A stretch of 64,000 nucleotides of DNA from Ensifer adhaerens (lineage in GTDB: Bacteria > Pseudomonadota > Alphaproteobacteria > Rhizobiales > Rhizobiaceae). Location: the NCBI RefSeq assembly GCF_028993555.1, contig NZ_CP118610.1, positions 868,001-932,000 on the forward strand, read 5' to 3'. Below the pieces are notes generated by a model. The model saw only the letters and a list, made by a program, of their open reading frames with translations, made no database searches and was not told where the DNA came from. The translations under genes and the position numbers were made by a program. Below, piece by piece: positions 16,545 through 26,657 of the stretch. Every line of letters starts with the position of its first letter. Positions within the stretch are counted from its first letter, which is position 1.

Positions 16545-17810
16545 ATGAGACGTGTCGTTATCACCGGTACCGGCATGGTATCTCCCTTGGGTTGCGGAAC
16601 TGAGGCGACGTGGGCGCGCCTTCTTGCCGGGCAGAACGCTGCACGCAAGGTAACCGAATTCGAGGTCGAGGACCTTCCTGCCAAGATCGCCTGCCGCATT
16701 CCCTTCGGTGATGGCACCGATGCCACCTTCAACGCCGATGACTGGATGGAGCCGAAGGAGCAGCGCAAGGTCGATCCGTTCATCGTCTACGCGATGGCGG
16801 CCGCCGACATGGCGCTTGCCGACGCTGGCTGGAAGCCGGAAACCAACGAAGACCAGATCGCGACCGGCGTGCTGATCGGTTCGGGCATCGGCGGCCTCGA
16901 GGGCATCGTCGAAGGCGGCTATACGCTGCGCGACAAGGGGCCCCGCCGCATTTCGCCATTCTTCATTCCCGGCCGTCTGATCAACCTCGCCTCGGGCCAG
17001 GTGTCGATCCGCCACAAGCTGCGCGGCCCGAACCACTCGGTCGTCACTGCCTGCTCGACCGGTGCGCACGCGATCGGTGACGCCAGCCGCCTGATCGCGC
17101 TCGGCGATGCCGACGTCATGGTCGCCGGTGGCGCGGAATCGCCGATCTGCCGCATTTCGCTGGCGGGCTTTGCCGCCTGCAAGGCGCTGTCGACGCAGCA
17201 TAATGACGACCCGCAAAAGGCGTCGCGCCCCTACGATATCGACCGTGACGGCTTCGTCATGGGTGAGGGTGCCGGTGTCGTCATCCTCGAAGAGCTCGAG
17301 CACGCCAAGGCGCGTGGCGCGAAGATCTATGCGGAAGTGGTCGGTTACGGCCTTTCTGGCGATGCCTTCCACATCACCGCGCCGTCGGAAGATGGTGACG
17401 GCGCCTATCGCTGCATGCAGATGGCGCTGAAGCGTGCCGGCCTCACGGCTGCCGATATCGACTACATCAATGCACACGGCACCTCGACCATGGCAGACAC
17501 GATCGAGCTTGGCGCAGTCGAGCGCTTGGTCGGCGAACATGCGTCGAAGATCTCCATGTCTTCGACCAAGTCGGCGATCGGCCACCTGCTCGGCGCTGCC
17601 GGTGCAGTCGAAGCGATCTTCTCGGTGCTCGCGATTCGCGACAACATTGCGCCGCCGACGCTCAACCTCGACAATCCGTCCGTGGAAACCAAGATCGATC
17701 TCGTGCCGCACGTTGCGCGCAAGCGCGAGATCAACGTGGCGCTGTCGAACTCCTTCGGCTTCGGCGGCACGAACGCCTCTCTGGTCCTGCGCCGCTACAC
17801 GGGCGCCTGA
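16545..17810 (+). CDS. fabF: 3-oxoacyl-ACP synthase II
   Basis: Condensing enzyme of fatty acid elongation, 421 aa. The catalytic triad is Cys170 (VVTACSTGAHAIG), His311 (NAHGTSTMADT) and His347 (KSAIGHLLGAAGAVEA). The glycine-rich end SNSFGFGGTNASLV closes the thiolase fold. ATG at 16545. It follows acpP at 217 bp and is ended by a hairpin at 17827-17861. Confidence 0.98.
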   Translation: MRRVVITGTGMVSPLGCGTEATWARLLAGQNAARKVTEFEVEDLPAKIACRIPFGDGTDATFNADDWMEPKEQRKVDPFIVYAMAAADMALADAGWKPETNEDQIATGVLIGSGIGGLEGIVEGGYTLRDKGPRRISPFFIPGRLINLASGQVSIRHKLRGPNHSVVTACSTGAHAIGDASRLIALGDADVMVAGGAESPICRISLAGFAACKALSTQHNDDPQKASRPYDIDRDGFVMGEGAGVVILEELEHAKARGAKIYAEVVGYGLSGDAFHITAPSEDGDGAYRCMQMALKRAGLTAADIDYINAHGTSTMADTIELGAVERLVGEHASKISMSSTKSAIGHLLGAAGAVEAIFSVLAIRDNIAPPTLNLDNPSVETKIDLVPHVARKREINVALSNSFGFGGTNASLVLRRYTGA

Positions 17811-17826
17811 TCGGCCCCCCCTGCCA

Positions 17827-17861
17827 ATCATCGGATCGGTCCAACAAGTCGGTCCGATGAT
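17827..17861 (+). terminator. Terminator of fabF
   Basis: Imperfect 13-bp stem (ATCATCGGATCGG, 17827-17839, with GTCGGTCCGATGAT to 17861, including G-U pairs) followed by CCTGCTTTT. Confidence 0.65.
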
Positions 17862-18364
17862 CCTGCTTTTGCCGCATTGCTCGCTACAAGCATCTTTTGG
17901 GAGGATGCGTTGCCATTGCGGCGGCGGCGTCGCCCGCTATGTTGGCGCAAGGCATATCTGTCAGTTTGCCATTTAGCTATTGCCGGGAACATGTCGCTCG
18001 CCCAGGGATAACCGAAGGCGGCGCGTTCCGAGCGGCTGCAGGTCTCTATCCGATTTACGGATAAGATAAGGCAGGCAGTCATTTAGAGTGTTACAGCGCC
18101 CTAAACGCGTCCTATAAGACGTGCGGTTCTGTAAAGTGTCGAGCATCCGTCGCGTTCTCTTGATTGGACGGTGAACCGACACATTTCTGTGGTTCTTGGG
18201 TGCCAATGCACCGCGCCGCAGGTCCATTGTAATGAAGACTGCGGTACGTCGCCCGCCAGGTCGGCGCCGTTTATGAAATTGACTTAAGCCTGCTATGGTC
18301 CAGTCCGAAATTCGCACCGGGGCAGGAAGAGAATGAGGCTGCGAATTTCGGATTCGGGACAATC
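17862..18364. other. 500-bp gap between fabF and mltG
   Basis: No convincing gene. It contains a palindromic repeat at 18091-18134 (listed) and a small TATCCG/CGGATA inverted repeat around 18049-18065. A 22-codon frame starting at 17906 after GGGAGG has no family resemblance. Room remains for an sRNA or an mltG promoter, but I cannot point to one. Confidence 0.5.
18091..18134. repeat. Rhizobial-type palindromic intergenic repeat
   Basis: Outer arms TTACAG (18091-18096) and CTGTAA (18129-18134); inner pairing CGTC/GACG around a CTATAA loop. The architecture (AGCGCCCTAAACGCGT then GACGTGCGG) parallels the first palindrome of the element at 57461-57502, suggesting a common family. Confidence 0.55.
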
Positions 18365-19570
18365 GTGAGCGACTCAAACGATAACGGCGCGGCGCAATTC
18401 GGCCGCAATGAAAACGCGAGCAACGGGCCGATCATTCCGAAATCGGCAAACGAGGCGCTGCGCCCGGAAAAAGTGCCACAGCCCCCGAAGCGGTCGCGCA
18501 AGGCGCGCAGCCAGGTGGTGATCTTCCTGAACTTCGTGATGACCATCATCGTCTTTGCGGCGCTCGCTGGGGCCGGCACGGTCTACTATGCGATGCATCA
18601 GTACGAGAAGCCGGGTCCGCTACAGGCGAACCAGAACTTCATCGTCAGAGGCGGCGCCGGCATGAGCGAGATCGCCAGTGGTCTCGAGCGCAGCAACATC
18701 ATCACCGATGCGCGCGTCTTCCGTTTCGTCTCGGAGGCCTATCTCGACAACGAGACGCTGAAGGCCGGCGAATACGAGATCAAGGCCGGCTCGTCGATGC
18801 AGGACGTGATGCAGCTTCTGAAGTCGGGCAAGTCGATCCTCTATTCGGTTTCTCTGCCCGAAGGCCTGACCGTCAAGCAGATGTTCCACAAGCTGTCCGA
18901 CGATCCGGTCCTGGTTGGCGATCTGCCGAGCGAGCTTCCGCCGGAAGGTTCGCTGATGCCCGACACCTACAAATTCACCCGCGGCACAAAGCGCGGCGAG
19001 ATTGTTCAGCAGATGGTTGCCGCCCAGAAGGTTCTGGTCGATCAGATCTGGGAGAAGCGTGATCCGAACCTGCCGGTCTCGACGGTCGAGGAGCTCGTGA
19101 CGCTGGCTTCGATCGTCGAGAAGGAAACCGGCCGCGCCGACGAGCGGCCACGGGTTGCCTCCGTCTTCATCAACCGCCTCGACAAGGGCATGCGGCTGCA
19201 ATCCGACCCGACGATCATCTATGGCATCTTCGGCGGCGACGGAAAGCCGGCGGACCGCCCGATCCTGAAGTCCGACATCGACAAGCAGACGCCCTACAAC
19301 ACCTATATCATCAAGGGTCTGCCGCCGACGCCGATCGCCAACCCGGGCCGGGCGGCACTCGAGGCGGTCGCCAATCCCTCGCGCACGCCGGAGCTGTACT
19401 TCGTAGCCGACGGGACGGGTGGGCATGTCTTTGCCGAGACCCTGGACGAGCACAACGCCAACGTCAGGCGCTGGCGCAAGGTGGAAGCCGAGAAGGCTGC
19501 GGAAGCTGCAAAGGCGGCCGCCGACGCGGGAACGGCCGAACCGGCTGCGACAGCAGCGCAACCGCAATAA
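18365..19570 (+). CDS. mltG: Endolytic peptidoglycan transglycosylase MltG
   Basis: A membrane-anchored lytic transglycosylase (YceG family) thought to release nascent glycan strands. The 401 aa protein has a disordered cytoplasmic tail, one membrane helix at about residues 51-72, a LysM-like domain, and the catalytic domain with the proposed catalytic Glu252 in LASIVEKETGRADERP. LQSDPTIIYG and ADGTGGHVFAETLDEHN are family motifs. The start is a GTG at 18365. The alanine-rich C-terminal tail (after residue 380) is low complexity. It is followed by yicC and gmk. Confidence 0.95.
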   Translation: MSDSNDNGAAQFGRNENASNGPIIPKSANEALRPEKVPQPPKRSRKARSQVVIFLNFVMTIIVFAALAGAGTVYYAMHQYEKPGPLQANQNFIVRGGAGMSEIASGLERSNIITDARVFRFVSEAYLDNETLKAGEYEIKAGSSMQDVMQLLKSGKSILYSVSLPEGLTVKQMFHKLSDDPVLVGDLPSELPPEGSLMPDTYKFTRGTKRGEIVQQMVAAQKVLVDQIWEKRDPNLPVSTVEELVTLASIVEKETGRADERPRVASVFINRLDKGMRLQSDPTIIYGIFGGDGKPADRPILKSDIDKQTPYNTYIIKGLPPTPIANPGRAALEAVANPSRTPELYFVADGTGGHVFAETLDEHNANVRRWRKVEAEKAAEAAKAAADAGTAEPAATAAQPQ

Positions 19571-19596
19571 ACGCTTGCATTGTGGACGGATAGATC

Positions 19597-19631
19597 ACGG
19601 CGCGGATATCCCTTGCGGGATGCCGCGCCGT
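19597..19631 (+). terminator. Hairpin between mltG and yicC
   Basis: ACGGCGCGG (19597-19605) pairs with CCGCGCCGT (19623-19631), with an inner TCCC/GGGA pair. No strong T run follows, so termination is probably partial. Confidence 0.5.
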
Positions 19632-19669
19632 CGCCTTATTGCTTCTGCTGAAACACAATGGAGGTGACG

Positions 19670-20557
19670 ATGCCGCTCCAATCGATGACCGGCTTTGCCC
19701 GGAGGGAAGGCAGCAGCGGCCGCCGCCGTTGGGCCTGGGAACTGCGCTCCGTCAACGGCAAGGGTCTTGATCTCAGGCTGCGCCTGCCGCAGGGGCTCGA
19801 GCGCTTCGAGCCCGAAGTGCGCAGGCTCGCGGCCGATTGTTTTTCGCGCGGCAATCTCCAGATAGGGCTTTCCGTCAGCGGCGCGGAGGCGACCGTTGAA
19901 GCGGTGGTCAATCAGGGTGCGCTGACTGCGGTCTTGAACCTGCGCGAACAACTCGGCGATCTCGTCGATCCGGCGCCGCTGAAGTTCGACACGCTGCTCT
20001 CTATTCGCGGCATTGTCGATTTTCGTGAACCGGAAGAAAGTGAAGAGGAGCGCGCCGCTCTTGATACGGACATCCTCGAAGGACTGAGGCTGGCGCTTTC
20101 CGACCTGCGCATCATGCGCGAAGACGAGGGAGCCGTGCTCTGTCAGATCCTGCTGGCGCAGGTTGAAGGCATTGAGACGCTCACGGCGACGGTAGAGGCC
20201 GATCCATCGCGCAGCACTGCGGCGATCGCTGATCGGCTCGCGCAGCAGGTGGCCCTGGTCATGGACAATGGCTCCTCGCTCGATCGGGAACGCCTCTACG
20301 CCGAGGTGGCACTGCTTGCCACCAAGGCGGATCTACGCGAGGAGATCGACAGGCTCGGCTCTCACATCGTTGCTGCCCGCGATCTGCTGTCGAAGGGCGG
20401 CCCCGTTGGCCGCAAGCTTGATTTCCTGGCACAGGAATTTAACCGAGAATCGAATACCATCTGTTCCAAGTCGAATGCGGCCGCCGTATCGGCCGCCGGC
20501 ATCGAACTCAAGGTCGTCATCGACCAGTTCCGCGAACAGGTCCAGAATCTGGAGTAA
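19670..20557 (+). CDS. yicC: YicC family endoribonuclease
   Basis: A 295 aa YicC protein, a family of stress-associated RNA-cleaving proteins. N-terminus MPLQSMTGFAR and C-terminus GRKLDFLAQEFNRESNTICS are diagnostic. The true start is the ATG at 19670: the GGAGGTG at 19660-19666 is its ribosome site, and the in-frame ATG at 19658 lies upstream of that. It is followed 3 bp later by gmk, a pairing that is very common in bacteria. Confidence 0.95.
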   Translation: MPLQSMTGFARREGSSGRRRWAWELRSVNGKGLDLRLRLPQGLERFEPEVRRLAADCFSRGNLQIGLSVSGAEATVEAVVNQGALTAVLNLREQLGDLVDPAPLKFDTLLSIRGIVDFREPEESEEERAALDTDILEGLRLALSDLRIMREDEGAVLCQILLAQVEGIETLTATVEADPSRSTAAIADRLAQQVALVMDNGSSLDRERLYAEVALLATKADLREEIDRLGSHIVAARDLLSKGGPVGRKLDFLAQEFNRESNTICSKSNAAAVSAAGIELKVVIDQFREQVQNLE

Positions 20558-20560
20558 AGC

Positions 20561-21220
20561 ATGGCCCCGGCGACCCCTTCGCCCATCAAGATTGCCCGTC
20601 GTGGGCTGATGCTCGTCATTTCCTCGCCGTCCGGCGCTGGAAAATCGACGATCGCGCGCAACCTTCTGGAAGCCGATCCGGAGATGAGCATCTCCGTCAG
20701 CGTGACGACGCGCCAGCGCCGTCCGAGCGAAATCGACGGACGGCATTATCATTTCAAGTCGATCCGCGAATTCGAAGCTCTGCGGGCGACCGACTCGCTG
20801 CTCGAATGGGCGGAGGTGCACGGCAATTTCTACGGCACGCCGCGTGATGCCGTCGAGGCGGCGATGGCCGCCGGCCGCGACATGCTCTTCGATATCGATT
20901 GGCAGGGTGCCCAGCAGCTTCAGGAAAAGATGGCGGGCGACGTCGTGTCGATCTTCATCCTGCCGCCGTCGATGGCCGAACTGCAGTCGCGCCTGCATCG
21001 CCGGGCGGAGGACAGCGAAGAAGTGATTGCCACCCGGCTTGCCAACTCGCGCGCCGAGATCGAGCATTGGCGGGAATACGACTACATTGTGCTGAACGAC
21101 GATCTCGACCGCGCGTTTTCTGCGGTGCGGGCGATCGTCGAGGCTGAGCGTCTGCGCCGCGACCGGCGCCCTGGTCTGTTTGACTTCGTCAACGGGCTCC
21201 TGACGGAAAACCCGTTCTGA
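20561..21220 (+). CDS. gmk: Guanylate kinase
   Basis: ATP-dependent phosphorylation of GMP to GDP. 219 aa with P-loop [10 protein letters not shown] at residues 21-30, GMP-binding [19 protein letters not shown] and [10 protein letters not shown], and the [11 protein letters not shown]alker B-like segment. It begins 3 bp after the yicC stop. A strong terminator follows. Confidence 0.98.
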   Translation: MAPATPSPIKIARRGLMLVISSPSGAGKSTIARNLLEADPEMSISVSVTTRQRRPSEIDGRHYHFKSIREFEALRATDSLLEWAEVHGNFYGTPRDAVEAAMAAGRDMLFDIDWQGAQQLQEKMAGDVVSIFILPPSMAELQSRLHRRAEDSEEVIATRLANSRAEIEHWREYDYIVLNDDLDRAFSAVRAIVEAERLRRDRRPGLFDFVNGLLTENPF

Positions 21221-21232
21221 CAGCTGCAAAAG

Positions 21233-21254
21233 AATGGCTCCTTCGGGAGCCATT
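21233..21254 (+). terminator. Rho-independent terminator of gmk
   Basis: AATGGCTCC (21233-21241), a C(TTCG)G tetraloop, GGAGCCATT (21246-21254), followed by TT. A stable UUCG loop caps the stem. Confidence 0.85.
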
Positions 21255-21310
21255 TTCGAATCGCGCCATACCTCGCCCGGCCAAATGACCAGTCGCGATT
21301 GGTCGCTCGC

Positions 21311-22138
21311 CTAGAGGCAGTTTGCCAAGCGGCAGAATTCTTCCACCGAAAGCGTCTCGGCCCGCCGTTGCGGATCGATGTCGGCCTTTGCCAACAGGGC
21401 TTCGCCGCCAAGCGGCTTCAGGCTTTGCCGCAACATCTTGCGGCGCTGGCCAAAGGCCGCGTGTGTCACCTTCTCCAGAGATCGGACGGAACAGGGGATA
21501 GGATTTTCCACGGGCTCCAGATGGACCACAGATGACGTCACCTTGGGCGGCGGCGTGAATGCTTGCGGCGGCACGTCGAAGGCCATCCGTGCCCTTGTAC
21601 GCCAGCCGCAGAGCACGCCGAGGCGCCCGTAGTGATCGTCATCCGCCTCGGCGACGATCCTGAGGCCCACTTCACGCTGGAACATCAGCGTCAGCGATTG
21701 CCAGAAGGGCGGCCAGCGCTCGGGCAGCAGCCAGTTGACCAGCAATTGCGTGCCGACATTGTAGGGCAGGTTGGCGATGATCTTGACCGGTCCGCCGTCG
21801 GCAAGCGTCTCGAACGGCGTCTTCAAGGCGTCGCCTTCGATCACCTGCAGCCGGTCGGGATAATGCGCACCGATTTCGGCAAGCGCCGGCAGACAGCGGG
21901 AGTCGCGTTCGATCGCGATGACCTTCTTGGCGCCAAGCGCCAGGATCGCGCGCGTCAGGCCGCCGGGACCAGGGCCGACTTCGATGACCGTCACCCCTTC
22001 GAGCGAACCGGCGGTCCGCGCGATCTTCTGTGTCAGGTTGAGGTCGAGCAGGAAATTCTGGCCGAGCGCCTTCTTGGCGTCGAGGCCGTGGCGCTGGATC
22101 ACGTCGCGTAAGGGGGGAAGACCGTCGAGCGCGGCCAT
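21311..22138 (-). CDS. rsmA: 16S rRNA (adenine1518/1519-N6)-dimethyltransferase
   Basis: KsgA/RsmA dimethylates two adenosines in helix 45 of 16S rRNA. 275 aa with [11 protein letters not shown] near the N-terminus, SAM motif [16 protein letters not shown], and catalytic motif [14 protein letters not shown] (NLPY). Its start overlaps the pdxA stop by one base (TGATG), so it is coupled. Last gene of the lptF-to-rsmA run. Confidence 0.97.
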   Translation of the reverse strand: MAALDGLPPLRDVIQRHGLDAKKALGQNFLLDLNLTQKIARTAGSLEGVTVIEVGPGPGGLTRAILALGAKKVIAIERDSRCLPALAEIGAHYPDRLQVIEGDALKTPFETLADGGPVKIIANLPYNVGTQLLVNWLLPERWPPFWQSLTLMFQREVGLRIVAEADDDHYGRLGVLCGWRTRARMAFDVPPQAFTPPPKVTSSVVHLEPVENPIPCSVRSLEKVTHAAFGQRRKMLRQSLKPLGGEALLAKADIDPQRRAETLSVEEFCRLANCL

Positions 22139-23166
22139 CAGCGGGTATCTCCTGGCATATTGGCCGCAAGCGTTGCGGCAAGGTCGAGGGCAGCTCTCAG
22201 GCTGTCGTCGCGCGCGACGCCCTTGCCGGCCAGACTGAAGGCCGTGCCGTGGTCGGGCGATGTGCGGATGAAGGGAAGCCCGAGCGTGACGTTGACGCTG
22301 TCGTCGAAGCCGAGAGCCTTCGCCGGGATCAGCGCCTGATCGTGGTACATGCAGATCGCAACGTCGTAGGTCGCGCGCGCCCGATCGTGGAACATCGTAT
22401 CGGCGGGCAGCGGCCCTGACGCATCGATGCCTTCAGCACGTAGCCGGTCGATGACGGGACGGATGATGGCATCATCCTCAAGGCCGAGCGCGCCGTTTTC
22501 GCCGGCGTGTGGATTAAGCCCGGCAATCGCGAGGCGGGGGCGCTCAAGCCCGAAGCGGTTGCGCAGATCAGCCGCCGTTATCGCGCAGGTGCGATAGATG
22601 AGGTCCGGCGTCAGTTGGTCCGGCACATCCTTCAGTGGGATATGGATCGTGACGGGGACGGCGCGCAGTTTCGGCCCGGCAAGCATCATGACTGGCAGCA
22701 CAGGTTGCCCCGTCGCTTTCTCTGCGAGATCCGCCAGATATTCGGTATGGCCCGGAAAGCGGAAGCCGGCATCGTAGAGAACTGCCTTGGCGATCGGGTT
22801 GGTCACGACCGCGGAGGCTTCGCCTGCAGTCACGAGCCGCACCGCCGTGTCGATCGCGCCGATGACGGCGCTAGCATTGGCGGTGTCGGGATCGCCTGCA
22901 GTGACCGGAGCAGGGCAGACAAGCGGCAGCACCGGCAGTGCTGCGCCGAACGCGGACATGGCGCCGGCACAATCCGTCTCTCGAAGGGGAACCGAATAGC
23001 CGAGCGTCGTCGCACGTGCGGCAAGCACCGCAGGATCGCCGATGAACAGGAAAGGTGCCGTCGCGTGTTCGCGGCGGCCAAGCCAGGCCGAAAGGCTGAT
23101 GTCCGGCCCGATACCGGCCGGGTCGCCCATGGTCAGGGCGAGTGGCCCGCCGGTTGGTTCGCGCAT
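22138..23166 (-). CDS. pdxA: 4-hydroxythreonine-4-phosphate dehydrogenase
   Basis: NAD-dependent step of pyridoxal phosphate synthesis. The chosen ATG at 23164-23166 gives [21 protein letters not shown]; the open frame extends upstream, but without family resemblance. The 342 aa product has metal-ligand histidines in [10 protein letters not shown] and in [13 protein letters not shown], and the [13 protein letters not shown] motif. It begins 13 bp after the surA-like gene stop and overlaps rsmA, a conserved arrangement. Confidence 0.97.
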   Translation of the reverse strand: MREPTGGPLALTMGDPAGIGPDISLSAWLGRREHATAPFLFIGDPAVLAARATTLGYSVPLRETDCAGAMSAFGAALPVLPLVCPAPVTAGDPDTANASAVIGAIDTAVRLVTAGEASAVVTNPIAKAVLYDAGFRFPGHTEYLADLAEKATGQPVLPVMMLAGPKLRAVPVTIHIPLKDVPDQLTPDLIYRTCAITAADLRNRFGLERPRLAIAGLNPHAGENGALGLEDDAIIRPVIDRLRAEGIDASGPLPADTMFHDRARATYDVAICMYHDQALIPAKALGFDDSVNVTLGLPFIRTSPDHGTAFSLAGKGVARDDSLRAALDLAATLAANMPGDTR

Positions 23167-23179
23167 GTTGCCGTTGTGC

Positions 23180-24118
23180 TTACTTGTTGACGATCTGTGC
23201 TTTCTTGCGCAGTTCCTCGAGATATTTTTCGCTGTTCGGATCTTCTCCGCCGGCCTTCTTCTTGCCGATGTCCTCGGCACGGAAGACGATTTCGGCGGCC
23301 GTGTCGTCGTTGACTTCACGCTTCTTGCAGATCGCCAGGTATTCGACGCCCTTTTCGGTCACGCGGGTTCCGGTCGTACCGTTCTCCCCGGCCTTCTCGA
23401 CCAACGGCTTCCACTCGTCCGGCAACTGCTGGGCAAGCATCCGGCCGAGATTGCGGATCGAAACGTCGCGATAGTTGGCGGCAAAGGTCTTCGAAGTCTC
23501 GCAGCCCGGGAACTGTGACCGGGAGGCGTTCGCCTCGGCCTGCCGCTTTGCCGTGATGGCGCCGCGCTTCTTCTCCGGAATGACGAAGATCACCTGCTGC
23601 AGGAAGTATTCGGTGGTCACCGGCTTGTTGCCGCCGCCTTCCATCATCCGCTTGACGAGATCGGCGCCCTGCAGTCGGCTCGAATTGCCGTAGCGGAAGT
23701 TGACCGCGCGCGGCCAGCTCATCTGTACGGCGATGAATTGCTTGAAATGATCGGCGCCGACACCGGCCTGATCCAGGATCTTGCCAAGCTGTTCCGCCGA
23801 AAGCTTGTTGCCCGCAGCAAAACGTGCATAGGCGGCATCGACGTCCTGCGTGCTGACGGATTGTCCGATACGAACGATCTCGGCGCGCTTGAGGACTTCG
23901 TCCACCAGTTGCTTCTTCGCTTCCTCGGGGCCGCCCTTCTGGCGCTGAAGGCGCAGGAATGCAACCCGTTTGGCAATATCGCCCGAGGTGATCACGGTGT
24001 TGTTGACCGTTACCTTGACCTGGCTTGCAGCCTGCGCACCGGCACACGCCGCGATGCTCAGGGCTCCGGCCACAGCCAATACCGAAAGCGTCCTCGAGAT
24101 TGACATTTTCCCGCCCAT
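23180..24118 (-). CDS. SurA-like periplasmic chaperone/peptidyl-prolyl isomerase
   Basis: A 312 aa exported protein with signal peptide ([21 protein letters not shown]). It has a SurA N-terminal domain ([36 protein letters not shown]) and a C-terminal parvulin-like segment that is poorly conserved. SurA folds outer membrane proteins, including LptD, whose gene is immediately upstream. The ATG at 24118 follows AGGAAAAGG; an ATG at 24106 is also possible. The shorter, single isomerase-like domain is usual for alphaproteobacteria, so classical isomerase activity is uncertain. Confidence 0.88.
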   Translation of the reverse strand: MGGKMSISRTLSVLAVAGALSIAACAGAQAASQVKVTVNNTVITSGDIAKRVAFLRLQRQKGGPEEAKKQLVDEVLKRAEIVRIGQSVSTQDVDAAYARFAAGNKLSAEQLGKILDQAGVGADHFKQFIAVQMSWPRAVNFRYGNSSRLQGADLVKRMMEGGGNKPVTTEYFLQQVIFVIPEKKRGAITAKRQAEANASRSQFPGCETSKTFAANYRDVSIRNLGRMLAQQLPDEWKPLVEKAGENGTTGTRVTEKGVEYLAICKKREVNDDTAAEIVFRAEDIGKKKAGGEDPNSEKYLEELRKKAQIVNK

Positions 24119-24262
24119 TACCTTTTCCTGTTTGCCGGACGATCGTCGCCGTCGGGCCTTGTCCGCCTACCGGCTTTGCGCCGTTGCCTTATCTTGTCGG
24201 AGGAAATGCATAATACATGCGGCCAAACGATGACAAGACCGTTTGAGCAGCCCAAAATTGCC

Positions 24263-24294
24263 CGAGGGGGCGAACTTCGCGTTCCGCCCCCTCG
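24263..24294 (-). terminator. Hairpin after lptD
   Basis: CGAGGGGGC...GAAC (24263-24275) pairs with GTTC and GCCCCCTCG (24281-24294) with one bulged C and a 5-nt loop. It lies 12 nt beyond the lptD stop on the minus strand, followed by GGGCAATTTTGGG. It probably partly separates lptD from the surA-like gene. Confidence 0.65.
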
Positions 24295-24305
24295 TTTCAA
24301 TGACC

Positions 24306-26657
24306 TTAATAGTAATCCAGCTCTTCGAACTTGGTGTCGCCGACATTCACGTCACCGAGCGTACGGAAGCTGATTCTGGCGCCGATCGACCAGTCGTTCG
24401 CCAGCGTGCTGCCGGTATCGCGTTCCTGCTTGTAGACAAGCGAGAACAGGGTGTCCTGATCGTCGTAGGTGATGCCGAAGCCGTTGCGCGTGATGACGTC
24501 CTGGTTGATGTCGTAAGTGATGGCACCAAAAACCGACCAGTAGTCATGGAACTTGTAGGCGGCCGCCGTCTGGATTTCGTCCTGGTTCACCTGCGAGCCA
24601 TAAAGCGGCTGCGCTTCGATGCGCGTATAGGTCATCGCCGCCTGCCACGTCGTGCCGAGATAGCCGACGGTCGCATCGGCACGGCGCAGTGCCAGATCCT
24701 TTTCGTCGAGGCGGCCCGAGAGGCTCGCCATCAGGCCCGACGGTGCGTCGATGCCGAACATCGCGACATAGTCCGAGCGCTTGGTTTCCAGACCGGAATT
24801 CGCGCCGGCCTTCACCAGGTCGTCGGTTGCGAAGGAGTTCAGGCCTCCGAGATGGAAGGATTGGCCAACGATGCTGCGCAGGCCGTAGCCACTGTCGAAG
24901 GTCCCGGTATAGCGGAAGCCGACATTGGCACGCGTACCACCTTCGACCCGGTCGAAGCCAGAGAACTTGTCGCGGTCGAAAAGGTTGGTCGCATCGAACA
25001 CGAAGCTCTGGGCGTCTTCGTTCGGCAGGCCACCGGCATCCTGCTCGTCAGGGCGTGCGTAGAGCTGAGCGATCGGCTCAAGCACGTGGCTGCTGTTTTC
25101 GCCGACGAACAGGATCGGGTAACGGGCTTCGAGACCGGCGGTCAACATGCGCCGCGTCGCCGCGTCGCTGGTGTCGTAGTCGCCGGTGTAGAGCGGTCCC
25201 GGCGCGTCCATGTTGAGGCCGAGGACATCGCCGCGCGCCGCAAGGAGCGGCGTGATCACGAGACCGCCGGGAGCGATGAACATACGCTTCCATTCAAGCT
25301 CGCCGGTCAGGCGGTGGGTCGTGCCCTCGAGGCCGCGGAAACGATTGACGACACCGGGGACGGTTTCGAGGTCCAGCCGGTTTCGTTTGACGTTCGTGAA
25401 GTTGACGGTTGCCGAAAGCTCGCCGCCCAGCACGGGCTTTGGCGCCTTGTAGGAGTAGTCAAGGACCTGCGTAACGGGTTGCTGGTTTTCATTGATGCTA
25501 TTCGGGTCCGCGTCCTGAATGTCGAAGTAGAAGGCGCGCAGATCGAAGAAGTTTCGCTTGCCGAGGCCGGTCAGATAGGCCTGGTTGACATAGGTCGTGC
25601 CATCGAAGTTCGACAGTTCGTAGGTCTTGGCGAAGTTGGCATCCGACTGGACGAGGACGTTCCAGCCGAACGTCCAGCGCGGGTTGATCTCGAATTCGGC
25701 CTTCGACCCGATCATGCCGCGATTGGTCTTCTCCGCGTCGACCGTGCCGGGTGTGAACTTGCTCTTGTCGAGCTGGCTGATGCCGGCGACGTTCAGGGTA
25801 TGGAAGCCGTTGTGGAAGCGCTGGCGGAATTCGCCCTCGAGAAGGAAGCCCTGCCGGGTCAGGCCCGTCACGGTTGCCGTCGCATCCATATAGGGCGAGA
25901 TCGCCCAATAATAGGGAACACCGACGCCGACGCCGAGCTTCTGGGCAGAGCGGAATGTCGGGAACAGGAACCCGCTCTTGCGCTTGACCGTATGGTCGGG
26001 CAGCTCCATCACCGGGATATAGGCGATCGGCTTGCCGAAGAGCTCGAAGCGGGCGTTCTCGAGGCGAATCGTCCGCGTGCGACCGTTCTGAATGACGCGC
26101 TGTGCCTTGATATGCCACAGCGAGCGATGCTCCGGCTTGGTCGAGCAGGGCGTGCAGGCCGTGTAGACAGCCTCGTTGAGGATGAATTCTTCACCGTTCC
26201 GGCGCTCGCCGCTCGTTGCGGCCAGGCGGGTCAGGTCGGTCGTCTCGATGCGCAAGGCGTCGACGAAACCGTTGCCGAAGTCGTCGGTGACATCCATCTT
26301 GTCGGCGTAGACGACGTTGCCGCCCGGCTCGACCAGTTGAACTTCTCCAATTGCATGTATACGGCCCGCCTTCTGGTCGTACTCGACCTGACGGGCCACC
26401 ATCTTGTAGCCGCCGTAGTCGATCTGCACGTTGCCGCGCACGATCACCTTCTCGGCGTCTTTGTTGTAGACGAGCTCATTGGCGGACAGAAGCAGCTTGG
26501 CGTCTTCTGGCATGTTCGGACGCAGCGAATCGAGCCGGTCCGAAGACTGCTGCGCCATCGCAGGCGCACTCATTCCCATGGCAAGTGTCTGCAGCGCCAC
26601 GCCTGCAAGCAGGGTAGCGTTGATCAGCGTCATGCGTTTGCGGTTCACTACCGCCAC
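24306..26657 (-). CDS. lptD: LPS-assembly outer membrane protein LptD
   Basis: Outer-membrane beta-barrel that inserts LPS into the outer leaflet. 783 aa with a signal peptide (cleavage near APAMAQQ, residues 33-37), an N-terminal OstA/LptA-like beta-jellyroll (ANELVYNKDAEKVIVRGNVQ), and the LptD barrel with FGKPIAYIPVMELPDHTVKR. Only a close Cys pair (ACTPC) is prominent in the N-terminal part. It abuts lptG, placing three LPS transport parts in one transcript. Confidence 0.97.
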   Translation of the reverse strand: MAVVNRKRMTLINATLLAGVALQTLAMGMSAPAMAQQSSDRLDSLRPNMPEDAKLLLSANELVYNKDAEKVIVRGNVQIDYGGYKMVARQVEYDQKAGRIHAIGEVQLVEPGGNVVYADKMDVTDDFGNGFVDALRIETTDLTRLAATSGERRNGEEFILNEAVYTACTPCSTKPEHRSLWHIKAQRVIQNGRTRTIRLENARFELFGKPIAYIPVMELPDHTVKRKSGFLFPTFRSAQKLGVGVGVPYYWAISPYMDATATVTGLTRQGFLLEGEFRQRFHNGFHTLNVAGISQLDKSKFTPGTVDAEKTNRGMIGSKAEFEINPRWTFGWNVLVQSDANFAKTYELSNFDGTTYVNQAYLTGLGKRNFFDLRAFYFDIQDADPNSINENQQPVTQVLDYSYKAPKPVLGGELSATVNFTNVKRNRLDLETVPGVVNRFRGLEGTTHRLTGELEWKRMFIAPGGLVITPLLAARGDVLGLNMDAPGPLYTGDYDTSDAATRRMLTAGLEARYPILFVGENSSHVLEPIAQLYARPDEQDAGGLPNEDAQSFVFDATNLFDRDKFSGFDRVEGGTRANVGFRYTGTFDSGYGLRSIVGQSFHLGGLNSFATDDLVKAGANSGLETKRSDYVAMFGIDAPSGLMASLSGRLDEKDLALRRADATVGYLGTTWQAAMTYTRIEAQPLYGSQVNQDEIQTAAAYKFHDYWSVFGAITYDINQDVITRNGFGITYDDQDTLFSLVYKQERDTGSTLANDWSIGARISFRTLGDVNVGDTKFEELDYY

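Noticed and set aside
17906..17974. 22-codon frame with CHC near the N-terminus after GGGAGG
   Set aside because: Too short and unsupported by any family; follows the fabF terminator, so a promoter would be needed.
17973..18377. 134-codon minus-strand frame between fabF and mltG
   Set aside because: Arginine-rich random-looking product that crosses a palindromic repeat and the mltG start.
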